Shown: piece by piece, positions 15,540 to 25,187 of the stretch
Layout: each line of letters starts with the position of its first letter
Numbering within the stretch: position 1 is the first letter of the stretch
Source: Synechococcus sp. BO 8801
Lineage (GTDB): Bacteria > Cyanobacteriota > Cyanobacteriia > PCC-6307 > Cyanobiaceae
DNA: 34,326 nucleotides
Direction of reading: 5' to 3'
Assembly: GCF_002252675.1 (NCBI RefSeq)
Contig: NZ_NQKY01000028.1
Span: 1 to 34,326, forward strand
Position numbers and translations under genes: made by a program
Notes under the pieces: model-generated
What the model saw: only the letters and a program-made list of their open reading frames with translations
What the model was told of the DNA's origin: nothing
Database searches by the model: none

Positions 15540-16439
15540 TCAGCCCATCGGTCCCTGCACCTCCAGCAACCGCCGCCCCAGCAGGGCGCCGAACTCCTGG
15601 TGCAGGCCGAGCCGGCCGGGAAGGCGGGTCACCCCATCGGCGGTCTGGGCCAGAAGTTCCATCTCCCGGGTGGACCGGGGCGGGGCCGCCGTCGCCAGCA
15701 CCACCTGAAACGGACACTGCAGAGAACGGGCCTGCTCCAGCCACCAGCCGCTCTCGCCTGCGGCATCGAGCCCGCCGCTGACGAAGGCGGCACTGGCGAA
15801 GCGGGAGCCGCGGCGCCGGGCCAGCCGCTGCTGCTGCCGCAGGCGATCCGGCGTCAGCAGGCCCGGATCCAGCCACACGTGCCGCCGCAGCATCAGCCGG
15901 AGCATGGCCCGGCTGGTGTTCAGCCGGTAGAGCGCCGGGCCGATCAGCGGCAGGGCCACCAGCCGCCGCAGCCAGCCGAAACGCCCCGGCGACCAGCCCG
16001 TCATCGTGGGCAGGGGCCCCCGCCAGGTGGGCGCCACCGCGACGAAGCGGCTCCAGCGGCCGGACCACGCGCTCGCCAGGGCCAGGGCCAGGGGGGCGCT
16101 GTGCCCGGCGGCCACCACGGTGAGGGGGCCAAGCTGGCGGGCCTCCAGGTCGGTGAGGACCGCTTCAAGGCTGGAGCGCAGCAGGGCGGCGTCGTAGGCG
16201 AGCGCCGGACGGTCACTGTCACCGAAGCCCGGCCAGTCGAAACTCACCAGCTGGACCCGGTCGTGCACGGCCGTGACCAGCGGCTGCCACTCGCTGCGGC
16301 TCGACACGGTGCTCAGGGCCGGCAGCAGCAGCCAGATGGGAGCACCCTGCGGCCCGCTGCGCTCGGTCACGATCTGCAGCCGCCGGCCGTTCAGATCGAG
16401 GCTCAGTGTTTCCACCACGCCGCCGAACGCCGGTGTCAT
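15540..16439 (-). CDS. Alpha/beta-hydrolase fold protein
   Basis: 299 residues with the standard hydrolase order: LLLPALSTVSSRSEW (oxyanion-hole loop), VQLVSFDWPGFGDSDRP, and the nucleophile elbow AAGHSAPLA with Ser114. The elbow reads G-H-S-A-P rather than the usual G-x-S-x-G, a change tolerated in some branches. A C-terminal histidine candidate is in LGLHQEFG. The DWPGFGDSD phrase is typical of esterases and chloroperoxidase-like hydrolases. The substrate is unknown. Its start overlaps the stop of the preceding phosphoesterase-like gene by 4 bases (ATGA), placing it at the end of the cobW-headed unit. Confidence 0.8.
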   Translation of the reverse strand: MTPAFGGVVETLSLDLNGRRLQIVTERSGPQGAPIWLLLPALSTVSSRSEWQPLVTAVHDRVQLVSFDWPGFGDSDRPALAYDAALLRSSLEAVLTDLEARQLGPLTVVAAGHSAPLALALASAWSGRWSRFVAVAPTWRGPLPTMTGWSPGRFGWLRRLVALPLIGPALYRLNTSRAMLRLMLRRHVWLDPGLLTPDRLRQQQRLARRRGSRFASAAFVSGGLDAAGESGWWLEQARSLQCPFQVVLATAAPPRSTREMELLAQTADGVTRLPGRLGLHQEFGALLGRRLLEVQGPMG

Positions 16440-17143
16440 GCGAACCCCCTGCGGCGCACCCGGGCCGGGTCAGGGGCCGTGCGGAAGTCGAGGTGGTCGG
16501 TGCCCGGGTCGTAGAGGGTGTACTGAAGCCCGCGGCCCACGCCGATCACCTGGCGACTGGGCACACTCTGGCGCAGCTGCCGTTCCCCCTCGAGATCCCG
16601 CACCCGTGCGGTGATCCCCCCGCCGCAGAGCGCGACGCTGAACTGTTCGCCGCTGCGGGCCGTGAACAGGCGGTTCACGTCCATGCGGGTGAGGCGATCG
16701 AGCAGGCACAGGGGATCCGTGGCGCTGCCGAGGCTGTCCCCCACGTCGGCGGAGCTGCCATGCAGCAGGGCGCAGTCGAGTTCGACGAAGCCGAAGCGCA
16801 GGGCGGCCAGCCAGTCCATGAGGCCGGGATCCACGGCCCGAAGCAGGGCCTGCACGGCGTCCTCTCCAGATTCCCGTCGCAGGGCCTCGGCCCGACGCTC
16901 GCCGCGGTAGCCCCGTTCCGCCAGCAGCTGCTCTTCCCACCAGCCGTAGATGCAGTGCGCTCGCAGCTCCCCCCGGCGCGGATGCTGCAGGCGCTCCAGC
17001 AGCGGCCGGCAATCCCGCTCCGGGCCGATCAGATCCCCCAGCAGGAAGAGGGTGTCCACCCGGCGGCGACGCAGGTCGGCCAGAACCGCCTCATAAACGT
17101 CCAGGTCGCCGCCCAGGCCACTCAGCAATGCCCACCGTGCCAT
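16436..17143 (-). CDS. Degenerate calcineurin-like phosphoesterase homologue (probable pseudo-enzyme)
   Basis: 235 residues, clearly a relative of the next gene upstream. The pairings are LSGLGGDLDVYEAVLADL against LSCLHANLAALEAVLDDI, FLLGDLIG against TCLGDLVG, GWWEEQLL against GCWDEDII, LLHGSSADVGD against FVHGSPNSQHE, and CGGGITAR against CGHTHRP. The metal-binding residues are changed at the first and last sites (H to G and N to D near residues 11-13; both histidines of GHTH lost). It therefore probably cannot hold a two-metal centre. The frame is intact, and it is translationally coupled on both sides (1-base and 4-base overlaps), so it is likely kept for a binding or regulatory role. Partner unknown. 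Confidence 0.75.
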   Translation of the reverse strand: MARWALLSGLGGDLDVYEAVLADLRRRRVDTLFLLGDLIGPERDCRPLLERLQHPRRGELRAHCIYGWWEEQLLAERGYRGERRAEALRRESGEDAVQALLRAVDPGLMDWLAALRFGFVELDCALLHGSSADVGDSLGSATDPLCLLDRLTRMDVNRLFTARSGEQFSVALCGGGITARVRDLEGERQLRQSVPSRQVIGVGRGLQYTLYDPGTDHLDFRTAPDPARVRRRGFA

Positions 17144-17964
17144 CAGCGCTCACACACGTGGCTGGCGTCGTCGGCCCGCTCGGCGTACTCGAACCCGTGG
17201 CGCAGGCGCCAGGCGAACGGAGGCGGCAGGCCCGCAGCCAGGATCGCCCGGCAGGTGCGTTCGACGTCGTAGGGAACCTGGCGGATCTCCACGGTGTCAC
17301 GGTCCCCGTCGTGGATCACGTAGGTGGCCTCGGTGCCCCCGTGCCGCGGCTCGCCCACCGAGCCGGCGTTGACAATGCGGCGAACGGGAAGATCCATCCG
17401 GCGCTCGGACTCCTGCCCGGGACCGCTATCGGGACGGCGCAGCCGCAGCTCGATCGAGCCCTCACGGAACTCGCGCACATAGGGGCGGTGGGTGTGGCCG
17501 CAGAAGAGCATGTCGGCCCCGGCCGAGACGACCCGCTCCAGGGCGGCAAAGGCCTCCATGTCCGGCAGCAGGTACTCGTGCTGGCTGTTGGGGCTGCCAT
17601 GCACGAACACCAGGCCATCGCGGCGCAGGGACAGCGGCAGGCTGGCCAGGAAGTCCTTGTTGTCCGGGCTCAGCTGGGCGGCGGTCCAGTGGTGGGCCAG
17701 CTGCCCCCGCCGCTCCGCCAGCTGGGAGGGATAGCTGCACTCACAGGCATTGAGCCCCTCGATGATGTCCTCGTCCCAGCAGCCCTGGCAGGTGGGGATG
17801 CCGCGGGAGCGGACCAGCTCGACCACCTCATTGGGCTGGGGGCCATAGCCCACCAGATCCCCCAGGCAGGTGATCGTGTCGACGCCGAGCCGATCGATGT
17901 CGTCCAGCACGGCTTCGAGGGCGGCCAGGTTGGCGTGCAGGCAGGAGAGAACGGCGTGGGCCAT
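17143..17964 (-). CDS. Metallophosphoesterase (YfcE/ApaH-like group)
   Basis: 273 residues from the ATG at 17964; a longer frame would run into the upstream P-loop gene, so I reject it. Blocks seen are LSCLHANLAALEAVL (H10, N12), LGDLVGYGP, CQGCWDEDI, VHGSPNSQHEYL, FCGHTHRPYV and NAGSVGEPR. This set is the one found in MJ0936/YfcE-type phosphodiesterases and relatives of diadenosine tetraphosphatase. It should bind two divalent metals (Mn or similar). The physiological substrate is unknown. It follows the P-loop CobW-like gene by 34 bp and overlaps the degenerate homologue by one base. Confidence 0.85.
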   Translation of the reverse strand: MAHAVLSCLHANLAALEAVLDDIDRLGVDTITCLGDLVGYGPQPNEVVELVRSRGIPTCQGCWDEDIIEGLNACECSYPSQLAERRGQLAHHWTAAQLSPDNKDFLASLPLSLRRDGLVFVHGSPNSQHEYLLPDMEAFAALERVVSAGADMLFCGHTHRPYVREFREGSIELRLRRPDSGPGQESERRMDLPVRRIVNAGSVGEPRHGGTEATYVIHDGDRDTVEIRQVPYDVERTCRAILAAGLPPPFAWRLRHGFEYAERADDASHVCER

Positions 17965-17998
17965 GGGGAACGGGGAGGGCAGGATCGGATGGAAGGCG

Positions 17999-18748
17999 TC
18001 AGCCGGTGGCGGGAAGCGGCTCGCCCTGGGAGCGGCGGGGGGCCTGCTGCAGCTCCAGAACGGCATCACTGATCAGGCAGTCGGCGATCGTGGTCTGGAG
18101 GCCGGCCGTGTCCAGGCCCTTGCCCTGCACCACCAGCCTTGAGAGGCGCATGGGCCGTCCATGGGGCGGCGCGACGCTCCGCAGCGGCAGAAACTGGGTG
18201 CCGCTGCAGCTCACCATCCAGTTGAAGAGGAAGCCCCGGCCATCGGGCAGGTTCACCAGGGCCTTGGCGCGGTAGACATCGCCGTAGGCCCCATTGACCA
18301 GCTCGAACCAGAAGCTGTTCACGCTGGCGGGATCCCAGACCTCCGTCACCAGATCCAGGCTCCAGGAGTCCAGGGCCCCGAACACCAGGGTGTCCTGACG
18401 CGGCAGCTCGCTGTCACGACCGAAATGGAGGTGGCGATCCGGCCGCAGGCCCAGGGCGAGCGTCTCGGGAATCTCGGGCCCGAAGAGGGGCAGCTCGATC
18501 AGGGCCAGCAGGCCCTCCGCCTCCGGTGCGGGGTCCTGGGATCCGTCAGCCAGCTCACGCAGGTCAGGGATCTGGTCGTGGAGAAAGGCCTGATCGAGGC
18601 CCCCATCCAGGGCCAGGGGGCGCCCCTCGGGATCGACGCCTTCCAGACGCCGATAGACGCGGGGGCCCCGGTGCTCCTGCAGGCGGCTCAGGATCCAGCT
18701 GGTCTTGCCGCAGCCCGGCGGTCCGGAGACCAGAACCACCCCTCTCAT
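17999..18748 (-). CDS. P-loop CobW-like protein with incomplete GTPase motifs
   Basis: 249 residues. A Walker A motif, GPPGCGKTS (9-17), opens the protein, followed by a shortened nucleotide-binding region without a visible NKxD guanine motif and without the CxCC motif of COG0523 proteins. The C-terminal part ([37 protein letters not shown]) resembles the CobW C-terminal domain. I read it as a CobW relative that may still bind nucleotide but has probably lost metal transfer by the CxCC route. The ATG overlaps the stop of the full CobW gene by 4 bases. I cannot name a client. Confidence 0.7.
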   Translation of the reverse strand: MRGVVLVSGPPGCGKTSWILSRLQEHRGPRVYRRLEGVDPEGRPLALDGGLDQAFLHDQIPDLRELADGSQDPAPEAEGLLALIELPLFGPEIPETLALGLRPDRHLHFGRDSELPRQDTLVFGALDSWSLDLVTEVWDPASVNSFWFELVNGAYGDVYRAKALVNLPDGRGFLFNWMVSCSGTQFLPLRSVAPPHGRPMRLSRLVVQGKGLDTAGLQTTIADCLISDAVLELQQAPRRSQGEPLPATG

Positions 18749-19743
18749 GGCGCCACCACGCAGGCTTCCAGCTGGGCCCGCAGGCTGCTGGTATCCAGGT
18801 CCCTGCCGATCGCCACCACCCTCGTGTGGCGCGGGGCGCCGTCGGGCCAGTCGGAATCATCGATGGTGAAGCGCTTGCCGCAGAGGTGGAACAGGTGGCG
18901 GCGCTCGCTCTCCCGGAACCAGAGCACCCCCTTGGCCCGGAAGACGGAGGCGGGAAGCTGGTTGTCGAGGAAGTGCTGGAACCGGCGCAGATCGAACGGG
19001 GCCTCCACCGCCAGGGACACCGATCGGAAGCCCTCCAGCTCGGGGGTATGGGCGTGGTGGTGGGCGTGCACGTGATGGTGATTGTCGTGCCCAGGGGCCT
19101 CCTCGCGAGCCTCCTCCTCAGCCTGCAGGCTCACCAGCCGATCGGTTTCGAACAGGCCCACGCTCAGCAGCATGGCCAGCGGCACGCCGGAGTGGTCGGC
19201 GCGCAGCAGGCGGGCATCGGCCTTGATCTCCCGCAGGCTGGCCTCCACGGCGGCCAGTCGCTCCTCATCCACCAGATCGCATTTGTTGAGCACCAGGATG
19301 TCGCCGTAGACCACCTGGGCCCGGGCGATCGGGCTGGCGCAGGCGGTGGCCTCGAAGTGTTCGGCATCGATCAGGGTGATGATCGAATCAAGGCGCAGGC
19401 GGTCGCGGAAGTCCCCGGCCAGGAAGGTCATGGCCACGGGCAGGGGATCGGCCAGACCGGTGGTCTCCACGACGATGTAGTCGACCGGGTCAGGGCGGTC
19501 CAGCACCCGGTGCACCGCCGCCTTGAGCTCGCCGTTGATCGAGCAGCAGATGCAGCCGTTGCTGAGCTCGACCATGGCTTCACTGGTGGCCACCACCAGC
19601 TCGTTGTCGATACCGATCTCACCGAACTCATTCACCAGCACGGCGGTGCGCGTCCCCTGCTGGCCGGAAAGGATGCGGTTGAGCAGCGTGGTCTTGCCGG
19701 CGCCGAGGAAACCGGTGAGCACGGTGACGGGGATCTGGACCAT
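18745..19743 (-). CDS. CobW/COG0523 GTPase metallochaperone, likely zinc-related
   Basis: 332 residues. G1 is GFLGAGKTT (11-19), followed by [13 protein letters not shown], the metal site GCICCS with C64, C66 and C67, ETTGLADP (switch II region) and the guanine motif NKCDL. A stretch near 219-236 holds about ten histidines ([11 protein letters not shown]), a typical metal-loading loop. The C-terminal CobW domain begins around 240. COG0523 proteins hydrolyse GTP to hand Zn or Co to client enzymes, often under zinc limitation. A Fur-family-like palindrome 40 bp upstream supports Zur control. It heads five minus-strand genes joined by 4-, 34-, 1- and 4-base junctions. Confidence 0.88.
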   Translation of the reverse strand: MVQIPVTVLTGFLGAGKTTLLNRILSGQQGTRTAVLVNEFGEIGIDNELVVATSEAMVELSNGCICCSINGELKAAVHRVLDRPDPVDYIVVETTGLADPLPVAMTFLAGDFRDRLRLDSIITLIDAEHFEATACASPIARAQVVYGDILVLNKCDLVDEERLAAVEASLREIKADARLLRADHSGVPLAMLLSVGLFETDRLVSLQAEEEAREEAPGHDNHHHVHAHHHAHTPELEGFRSVSLAVEAPFDLRRFQHFLDNQLPASVFRAKGVLWFRESERRHLFHLCGKRFTIDDSDWPDGAPRHTRVVAIGRDLDTSSLRAQLEACVVAP

Positions 19744-19782
19744 GGGGGTCGGGACGGACAGCCGCTCAGCCGTAGACAGGGC

Positions 19783-19797
19783 TGATAACGGTTCTCA
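19783..19797 (-). promoter_or_regulatory. Candidate Zur/Fur-type operator upstream of the cobW-type gene
   Basis: The plus strand reads TGATAACGGTTCTCA, a 7-1-7 inverted repeat (TGATAAC and the complement of GTTCTCA, TGAGAAC) with one mismatched pair. This matches the form of cyanobacterial Zur boxes (TGATAATnATTATCA) known in other species. It lies 40 bp before the start codon of the COG0523 gene, where a repressor would block transcription. The same gap also serves pstS, but the site is about 145 bp from that start. Inference from pattern only. Confidence 0.5.
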
Positions 19798-19857
19798 TTC
19801 TGAACCTTGGCCGTCCCCGGCGCCGCTCCAGGCCAGCCGCCATGGGGAGATTCAATC

Positions 19858-19887
19858 CTTGAACACCCGTTAACCTCTTCATAACAC
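19858..19887 (+). promoter_or_regulatory. Candidate Pho box upstream of pstS
   Basis: Three 8-bp elements separated by exactly 3 bp: CTTGAACA, GTTAACCT and CATAACAC (19858, 19869, 19880), an 11-bp period. The middle copy matches the cyanobacterial PhoB/SphR half-site (PyTTAAPyPyT/A) at 7 of 8 positions and the outer two at about 5 of 8. An extended -10 (TGCTATTCA) follows at 19905-19913, 28 bp before the ATG. An 8-bp direct repeat TTCATAAC at 19878 and 19910 overlaps both elements. Position and gene identity support phosphate control. Confidence 0.55.
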
Positions 19888-19940
19888 AAACGGTCGGAGC
19901 GGGTTGCTATTCATAACGTGCCCCAAAATTGGCCAATCTG

Positions 19941-20948
19941 ATGACCTTCGCGAAGAAGGCCCTGATTCTCTCCGCAGCCGGCGCTGTCACGGCTGGCCTG
20001 GCTGTTCCGGTGATCGCCCAGAGCAATTCGATCAACGGCGCCGGGGCCACCTTCCCTGCCCCGGCCTATCAGCGCTGGGCCGTTGAATTCGCCAGGGAAA
20101 CCAAGCGGCAGGTGAACTACCAGTCGGTGGGTTCCGGCGCCGGCGTGCGCCAGTTCCATGCCGGCAGCGTCGATTTCGGCGCCACCGATGACATGCTGGA
20201 TGCCTCCAAAGGTGAATTCACCAAGGGCGTGACCGCCCAGCGCGGTGCCCTGCAGATCCCGATGATGGGCGGCACCGTCACCCCGGCCTACAACAACCCC
20301 AGCTGCAAGAATCTCAAGCTCACCCAGCGTCAGCTGGCTGACATTTTCCTCGGCAAGATCCGCACCTGGGAGCAGCTGAAATGCGGCAAGGGCCCGATCA
20401 CGGTGGCCCACCGCTCCGACGGATCCGGCACCACCGCCGTGTTCACCAATTCCCTCTCCTGTTTCTCGCCCGAGTGGAAGTCGAAGGTGGGCGCCGGCAA
20501 GGCCGTCAAGTGGCCCGTGGGCGTCGGCGGCAAGGGCAATGAGGGTGTGGCCGGCGTCATCCAGAACACCCCCGGTTCGATCGGTTACCTCAACCAGGCC
20601 TTCGTGAAGGGGCGCATCACCCCGGCGGCCCTTCAGAACAAGTCTGGCAAGTTCGTTCTGGCCAACGACGCCACCGGTGCGGCGGCTCTCAACGGCATCC
20701 GCCTGGATGCGCGTATGGGCGGTGAGGACTGCAACCCGGCCGGCGCCAACGCCTTCCCGATCGCCTCCTTCACCTGGGTGCTCGCCTACCAGCGCGGTAA
20801 CGGCGACAAGGCCGCCACCCTGCGCCAGTTCCTCAACTGGGGTCTCTCGCCCAAGGGCCAGAACATCGCCCGGCAGCTCGAATACGTGCCCCTCACCGGC
20901 GCCGTCCTGGCACGGGCCCGCGCCGAGGTGGCCAAGATCGGCCGTTGA
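19941..20948 (+). CDS. pstS: PstS phosphate-binding protein
   Basis: 335 residues from the ATG at 19941; a TTG 12 bases upstream is less likely. A Sec signal peptide (KKALILSAAGAVTAGLAV) ends near VIAQS; no lipobox cysteine is seen, so the protein is expected to be free in the periplasm. Phosphate-ligand regions are GAGATFPAPAYQRW, SVGSGAGVRQF and RSDGSGTT. It hands phosphate to the PstCAB transporter, whose genes are not in this window. Codon use is less GC-extreme than most neighbours, as expected for an abundant protein. A candidate Pho box precedes it and a strong terminator follows 46 bp after the stop. Confidence 0.95.
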   Translation: MTFAKKALILSAAGAVTAGLAVPVIAQSNSINGAGATFPAPAYQRWAVEFARETKRQVNYQSVGSGAGVRQFHAGSVDFGATDDMLDASKGEFTKGVTAQRGALQIPMMGGTVTPAYNNPSCKNLKLTQRQLADIFLGKIRTWEQLKCGKGPITVAHRSDGSGTTAVFTNSLSCFSPEWKSKVGAGKAVKWPVGVGGKGNEGVAGVIQNTPGSIGYLNQAFVKGRITPAALQNKSGKFVLANDATGAAALNGIRLDARMGGEDCNPAGANAFPIASFTWVLAYQRGNGDKAATLRQFLNWGLSPKGQNIARQLEYVPLTGAVLARARAEVAKIGR

Positions 20949-20994
20949 GGCTGGTTGCGTGCAGTTGGCCCTGCAGGGCTGACAACAGATGATC

Positions 20995-21021
20995 AGGGGG
21001 GCTTCGGCCCCCCTTTTCTTT
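20995..21021 (+). terminator. Rho-independent terminator of pstS
   Basis: An 8-bp perfect stem AGGGGGGC/GCCCCCCT closed by a UUCG tetraloop and followed by TTTCTTT. It ends 12 bases before the convergent chlH stop. The minus-strand side lacks a T-run, so it should act mainly on pstS transcripts. Confidence 0.92.
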
Positions 21022-21033
21022 GCGGAGCGGGGA

Positions 21034-24000
21034 TTACTCGCTGACGCCTTCGATCCGGTCCTCGATCTCCTGGTAGATCTCCTGCAGCTGGGCGATGTTC
21101 TCGTCGGAGGTTTCCCAGTAGCCGCGGCCGTTCACCTCCAGCAGGGTGCCGACGATGCGGCGGAAGCTGTGGGGGTTGAGCTCCATCAGCCGCTTGCGCA
21201 TCTCCGGGTCGTTGATGAAGGTCTCGTTGGCCTCCTCATACACAAAGTTGTCGACCGCACCGCTGGTGGCGCTCCAGCCCAGGGTGAAGTTGAGCCGCTT
21301 GGCCACCTCCCGCACCCCCTCGTAGCCGGAATCGAGCATGCCCTCGTACCACTTGGGGTTGAGCAGCTTGGTGCGCGAATCGAGGCGGATGGTTTCGCTC
21401 AACGAGCGCACCTGGGCGTTGGCCGTGGTGGTGTCGGCGATGTAGCTGGTGGGGGCCTTGCCGTCGTCGCGCAGGCCGGCGATCAGCTTGGTGGGGTCGG
21501 AGTCGAAGTAGTGGCTGACATCGGTGAGCGAAATCTCCGCCGAATCCAGATTCTGGAAGGTAACGTCGGCGGTCTTCATCGCCGATTCGAACACCTCGCG
21601 GTTCTGGTTCATCTCGCCGGGGTTGTCGGCGTTGAAGGCGAACGTCTTGCGGGAGAGGTACATCTCCTGCAGCTCGCCCTCCTCCTCCCAGGTGCTGTTC
21701 TCGACCGCCAGGTTGACGTTCGAGGAGTAGCTGCCGCTGGCATTGGAGAACACCCGGGTGGCGGCGTCCCGCAGGGAGATGCCCTGGGCAGCGGCCTGCT
21801 CCTGGCTGTGCTTGCGCACGAAGTTCATCTCCAGGGGCTCGTCGGCCTCGGCGGCCATCTTGACGCCCTGGTCGATCAGGGCCATCTGGTTGATGAACAG
21901 GTCACGGAAGACCCCCGAGCAGTTGACCACCACGTCGATGCGGGGCCGGCCCAGCTCCTCGAGGGAGATGAGCTCCAGCTTGTTCACCCGGCCGAGGGAA
22001 TCGGCCATGGGACGCACGCCGATGAACCAGAGGATCTGGGCCAGGGATTCGCCGTAGGTCTTGATGTTGTCGGTGCCCCAGAGCACGCAGGCGATCGTTT
22101 CCGGCCAGGTGCCCTGCTCGGCCTTCTGGCGCTCGATCAGCCGGTCGACCACCACCTTGGCGGCGGCGATGGCCGCCCGGGTGGGGATGGCCTGGGGATC
22201 GAGGGCGTGGATGTTCTTGCCGCTGGGCAGCACGCCGGGGTTGCGGATCGGATCCCCGCCGGGCCCGGGCAGGACGTACTCACCATCGAGGGCCCGCAGC
22301 AGGCTCTCCATCTCCATGTCGGCGCAGATCTGCTCCAGGCAGAAGCGCAGGTAGGCGAACTGGCGATCCAGCTCGGTGACATCCACATCGGGGAAGCCCG
22401 CCTGGCGGCAGGCGCTCAGCCAGGGGGAGGGGAGGCGGTAACCGAAGCGCTCCAGCAGGTCGAAGAACCAACCGAAATTGCGCCGCAGGGTGACGCGGCC
22501 ATCGGCGCCGGTGACCTCCCGGACCATGGCGCCCACCGCCGAACGGCAGGCCTCGGTGATCACCCGGTTGAGCTCCACATCCGCCAGCACGCCTTCATCG
22601 TTACCCCGGTACACCTCGGCGATGGTGCGGCCCCGGCTCTCGGCCAGCAGCCCCGGCAGGGAACGCAGGCCCTCCTCCTCCCGCTCCAGCGCAGCGATGC
22701 TCACCAGGGTGGCGACCGCCTCCTCGGCGGTGGGCGGCTTGCCGATGGTGTGCAGGCCACAGGGCAGCAGCCGGCTCTCGATCTCCATCAGCTGGCGGTA
22801 CACGGCTCCCACCACGCCATCGCGGCCGTCGAGGTCGAGGGCCGCCGCGTCGGCATCCCCCTCAGGCAGCTCCACGTCCTTGTCGAGGTTGCACTGGCGG
22901 GCGGTTTCGATGATCGCGTTGACGATCTGCACACCCCGGGAGCTCTCGCGCAGCTGCTGGTAGGAGCCCACCAGCTCGCCCAGCTCCTTGAGGCCCTTGT
23001 AGAGGCCGGCGTTCTCAGCCGGCGGGGTGAGGTAGCTGATCGTCGAGGCGTAACCGCGCCGCTTGGCGATGGTGGCCTCCGACGGGTTGTTGGCCGCGTA
23101 GTAGTAGAGGTTGGGCAGGGCGCCGATGAGAGAATCGGGGTAGCAGGTTTCGCTCATGCCCATCTGCTTGCCCGGCATGAACTCCAGGGAGCCGTGGGTG
23201 CCGAAGTGCAGCACCGCATCGGCGCCCCAGACCTTCTCCAGATAGGTGTAGTAGGCGGCGAAGCCGTGGTGGGGGCTGGCGCTGCGGGAATAGAGCAGGC
23301 GCATCGGATCGCCTTCGTAGCCGAAGGTGGGCTGCACCCCCACGAACACGTTGCCGAAGTGGCGGCCGTAGATCAGCAGGTTGGTGCCGTCGGAGTTGAG
23401 GGAGCCGGGAGGCTTGCCCCAGTTCTCCTCCAAACGCTCGGAATAGGGGGTGAGCCGCTCGTATTCCTCGACGCTCATGCGGTGGGCGATCGCCAGCTCG
23501 GGGGCCCCCTGCAGGGCCTCCGGATCGCTGAGCACCGCCTCCATCAGTTCCTTGGGGGTGCGGGGCATGGCGTCCACCGTGTAGCCCTTGGCCTTCATCT
23601 CCTCCAGCACGCGGAAGATCGAGCCGAAGACATCGAGGTAGGCGGCGGTGCCGACGTTGCCCTTGTCGGGGGGGAAGCTGAACACGGTGATCGCCAGCTT
23701 CTTCTCGGCGCGGGGCTTGATCCGCAGCGACGCCCAGCGGATGGCCCGCTCGGCGATCGCATCCACCCGGTCCTGCAGGGTGTGGGCCTTGCCGGTGGCG
23801 TCATCGCGCCCCGAGAGCACGATCGGTTCGATGGCGCCGTCGAGCTCGGGGATGGCGATCTGCAGCGCCACCTGCACCGGATGCAGCCCCAGATCGCTCT
23901 CCTCCCACTCCTGGGTGGTCTGGAAGACCAGGGGCAGGGCCACCATGTAGGGCCGGTTGAGCCGCTTGAGGGTCTCGATCGCCTTGGGATGGTCCTGGCG

Positions 24001-25050
24001 GGCCGGGCCGCCCACCAGGGCGAAGCCGGTGAGGCTCACCACCCCGTCCACCAGCGGCTGGTCCGGGTTGAGGGGGTCGTAGAAGAAGGAGGAGACGGGC
24101 CGGGAGAAGTCGAGACCGCCGCAGAACACCGGGATCACAGTGGCGCCCCGGTACTCCAGTTCCTGGATCACGGCCACGTAGTGGGCCTCATCGCCGGTGA
24201 CGATGTGGCTGCGCTGCAGCACCAGGCCGATCACCGGACCCCGGCGGGCCTTCTCGCTCAGATCACTGCGGCTGGCGCTCCAGTTGAGGTACTCCTTGAG
24301 GTCCTCGAACATTCCCGGGGCCATCGGGTGCCAGATGCCCAGGTCCGGGAACACCACCGGGTCCGCCACCGTCAGCTGGGGCCGGCCCAGCTCCGCCTTC
24401 CCGAAGACGTAGCGGTCGGCCAGCATCAGCAGGAAGTTGCGCAGGTTGTCCGGCGTTCCCCCCAGCCAGTACTGGAAGCTGAGCATGAAGGAGCGGGCGT
24501 CCTGGGCCTTCTCCACCGGCAGGTACTTGAGCACCGTCGGCAGGGTGTTCAGCAGCTTGAGCATGGCGTCCTGGAAGCCGGCCCCATTGGCTTCCTTGCG
24601 CTTGCGCATGAACTGGGCGATGGCGCTCTTGCTCTGGCCCAGCTGGGCCATCGAGAAGGTGCCCAGCTTGTTGAGGCGCATCACCTCCGGCATCGACGGG
24701 AACACCACCACCGCCTTGAGGCGGTCGCGGTGGGGGGCCACGGCGTCCACCACCTTCTGGGCCAGGTCCTCGATGAAGATCAGCGAGGCGATGAAGACGT
24801 CGGCCGCTGCCACGTCGGCGCAGAAGTCGGCGTAGTTGGCCGGGTCGCGCAGCTCCTCGATCAGGTAGCCGCTGAGTTCCACCGCCAGGGGACCGTTCTG
24901 GTCGTTGAGGCCGGTGGCGGCGGTGGTGAGGGCGTTCTGGTACTGGGGTTCGAGCACCACGTAGACGGCCTTCATCACCACCCGGTCGTTGGCGCCATCG
25001 GTGGGGGCAGGGCTGACCCGGCGGCTGGCGGAACGGACCTGCGTGAACAT
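21034..25050 (-). CDS. chlH: Magnesium chelatase subunit H
   Basis: 1338 residues from the ATG at 25050, the usual cyanobacterial ChlH length; a longer frame to 25161 would enter the dapB promoter gap. The first 170 residues ([16 protein letters not shown] onwards) are the ChlH-specific N-terminal domain (DUF3479), which separates it from the related cobaltochelatase CobN. The remainder is the CobN/Mg-chelatase domain, with [17 protein letters not shown] in the porphyrin-binding core and [14 protein letters not shown] earlier. ChlH binds protoporphyrin IX and, with ChlI and ChlD, inserts Mg2+ at the first committed step of chlorophyll synthesis. ChlI and ChlD are not in the window. The stop lies just after the convergent pstS terminator. 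Confidence 0.97.
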   Translation of the reverse strand: MFTQVRSASRRVSPAPTDGANDRVVMKAVYVVLEPQYQNALTTAATGLNDQNGPLAVELSGYLIEELRDPANYADFCADVAAADVFIASLIFIEDLAQKVVDAVAPHRDRLKAVVVFPSMPEVMRLNKLGTFSMAQLGQSKSAIAQFMRKRKEANGAGFQDAMLKLLNTLPTVLKYLPVEKAQDARSFMLSFQYWLGGTPDNLRNFLLMLADRYVFGKAELGRPQLTVADPVVFPDLGIWHPMAPGMFEDLKEYLNWSASRSDLSEKARRGPVIGLVLQRSHIVTGDEAHYVAVIQELEYRGATVIPVFCGGLDFSRPVSSFFYDPLNPDQPLVDGVVSLTGFALVGGPARQDHPKAIETLKRLNRPYMVALPLVFQTTQEWEESDLGLHPVQVALQIAIPELDGAIEPIVLSGRDDATGKAHTLQDRVDAIAERAIRWASLRIKPRAEKKLAITVFSFPPDKGNVGTAAYLDVFGSIFRVLEEMKAKGYTVDAMPRTPKELMEAVLSDPEALQGAPELAIAHRMSVEEYERLTPYSERLEENWGKPPGSLNSDGTNLLIYGRHFGNVFVGVQPTFGYEGDPMRLLYSRSASPHHGFAAYYTYLEKVWGADAVLHFGTHGSLEFMPGKQMGMSETCYPDSLIGALPNLYYYAANNPSEATIAKRRGYASTISYLTPPAENAGLYKGLKELGELVGSYQQLRESSRGVQIVNAIIETARQCNLDKDVELPEGDADAAALDLDGRDGVVGAVYRQLMEIESRLLPCGLHTIGKPPTAEEAVATLVSIAALEREEEGLRSLPGLLAESRGRTIAEVYRGNDEGVLADVELNRVITEACRSAVGAMVREVTGADGRVTLRRNFGWFFDLLERFGYRLPSPWLSACRQAGFPDVDVTELDRQFAYLRFCLEQICADMEMESLLRALDGEYVLPGPGGDPIRNPGVLPSGKNIHALDPQAIPTRAAIAAAKVVVDRLIERQKAEQGTWPETIACVLWGTDNIKTYGESLAQILWFIGVRPMADSLGRVNKLELISLEELGRPRIDVVVNCSGVFRDLFINQMALIDQGVKMAAEADEPLEMNFVRKHSQEQAAAQGISLRDAATRVFSNASGSYSSNVNLAVENSTWEEEGELQEMYLSRKTFAFNADNPGEMNQNREVFESAMKTADVTFQNLDSAEISLTDVSHYFDSDPTKLIAGLRDDGKAPTSYIADTTTANAQVRSLSETIRLDSRTKLLNPKWYEGMLDSGYEGVREVAKRLNFTLGWSATSGAVDNFVYEEANETFINDPEMRKRLMELNPHSFRRIVGTLLEVNGRGYWETSDENIAQLQEIYQEIEDRIEGVSE

Positions 25051-25187
25051 GCGGCGGATGCGTTGAGCAATGTGAAGCAGCCTACGGAGGTCCCGCCGGG
25101 GACGCGATCGGTTGCAGCGCAGCGTTACAGGCTGCAGCCCTGCCGGTGGGCCGGGCCACATAGGCTCGCCTGGAACGCCAGCACGCC

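Noticed and set aside
1450-23757. HIP1 octamer (GCGATCGC) enrichment
   Set aside because: Only about three copies were noticed (near 1450, 23487 and 23755), close to what chance gives at this GC content.
21034-25050. CobN cobaltochelatase instead of ChlH
   Set aside because: The ChlH-specific N-terminal domain is present and the length fits ChlH.
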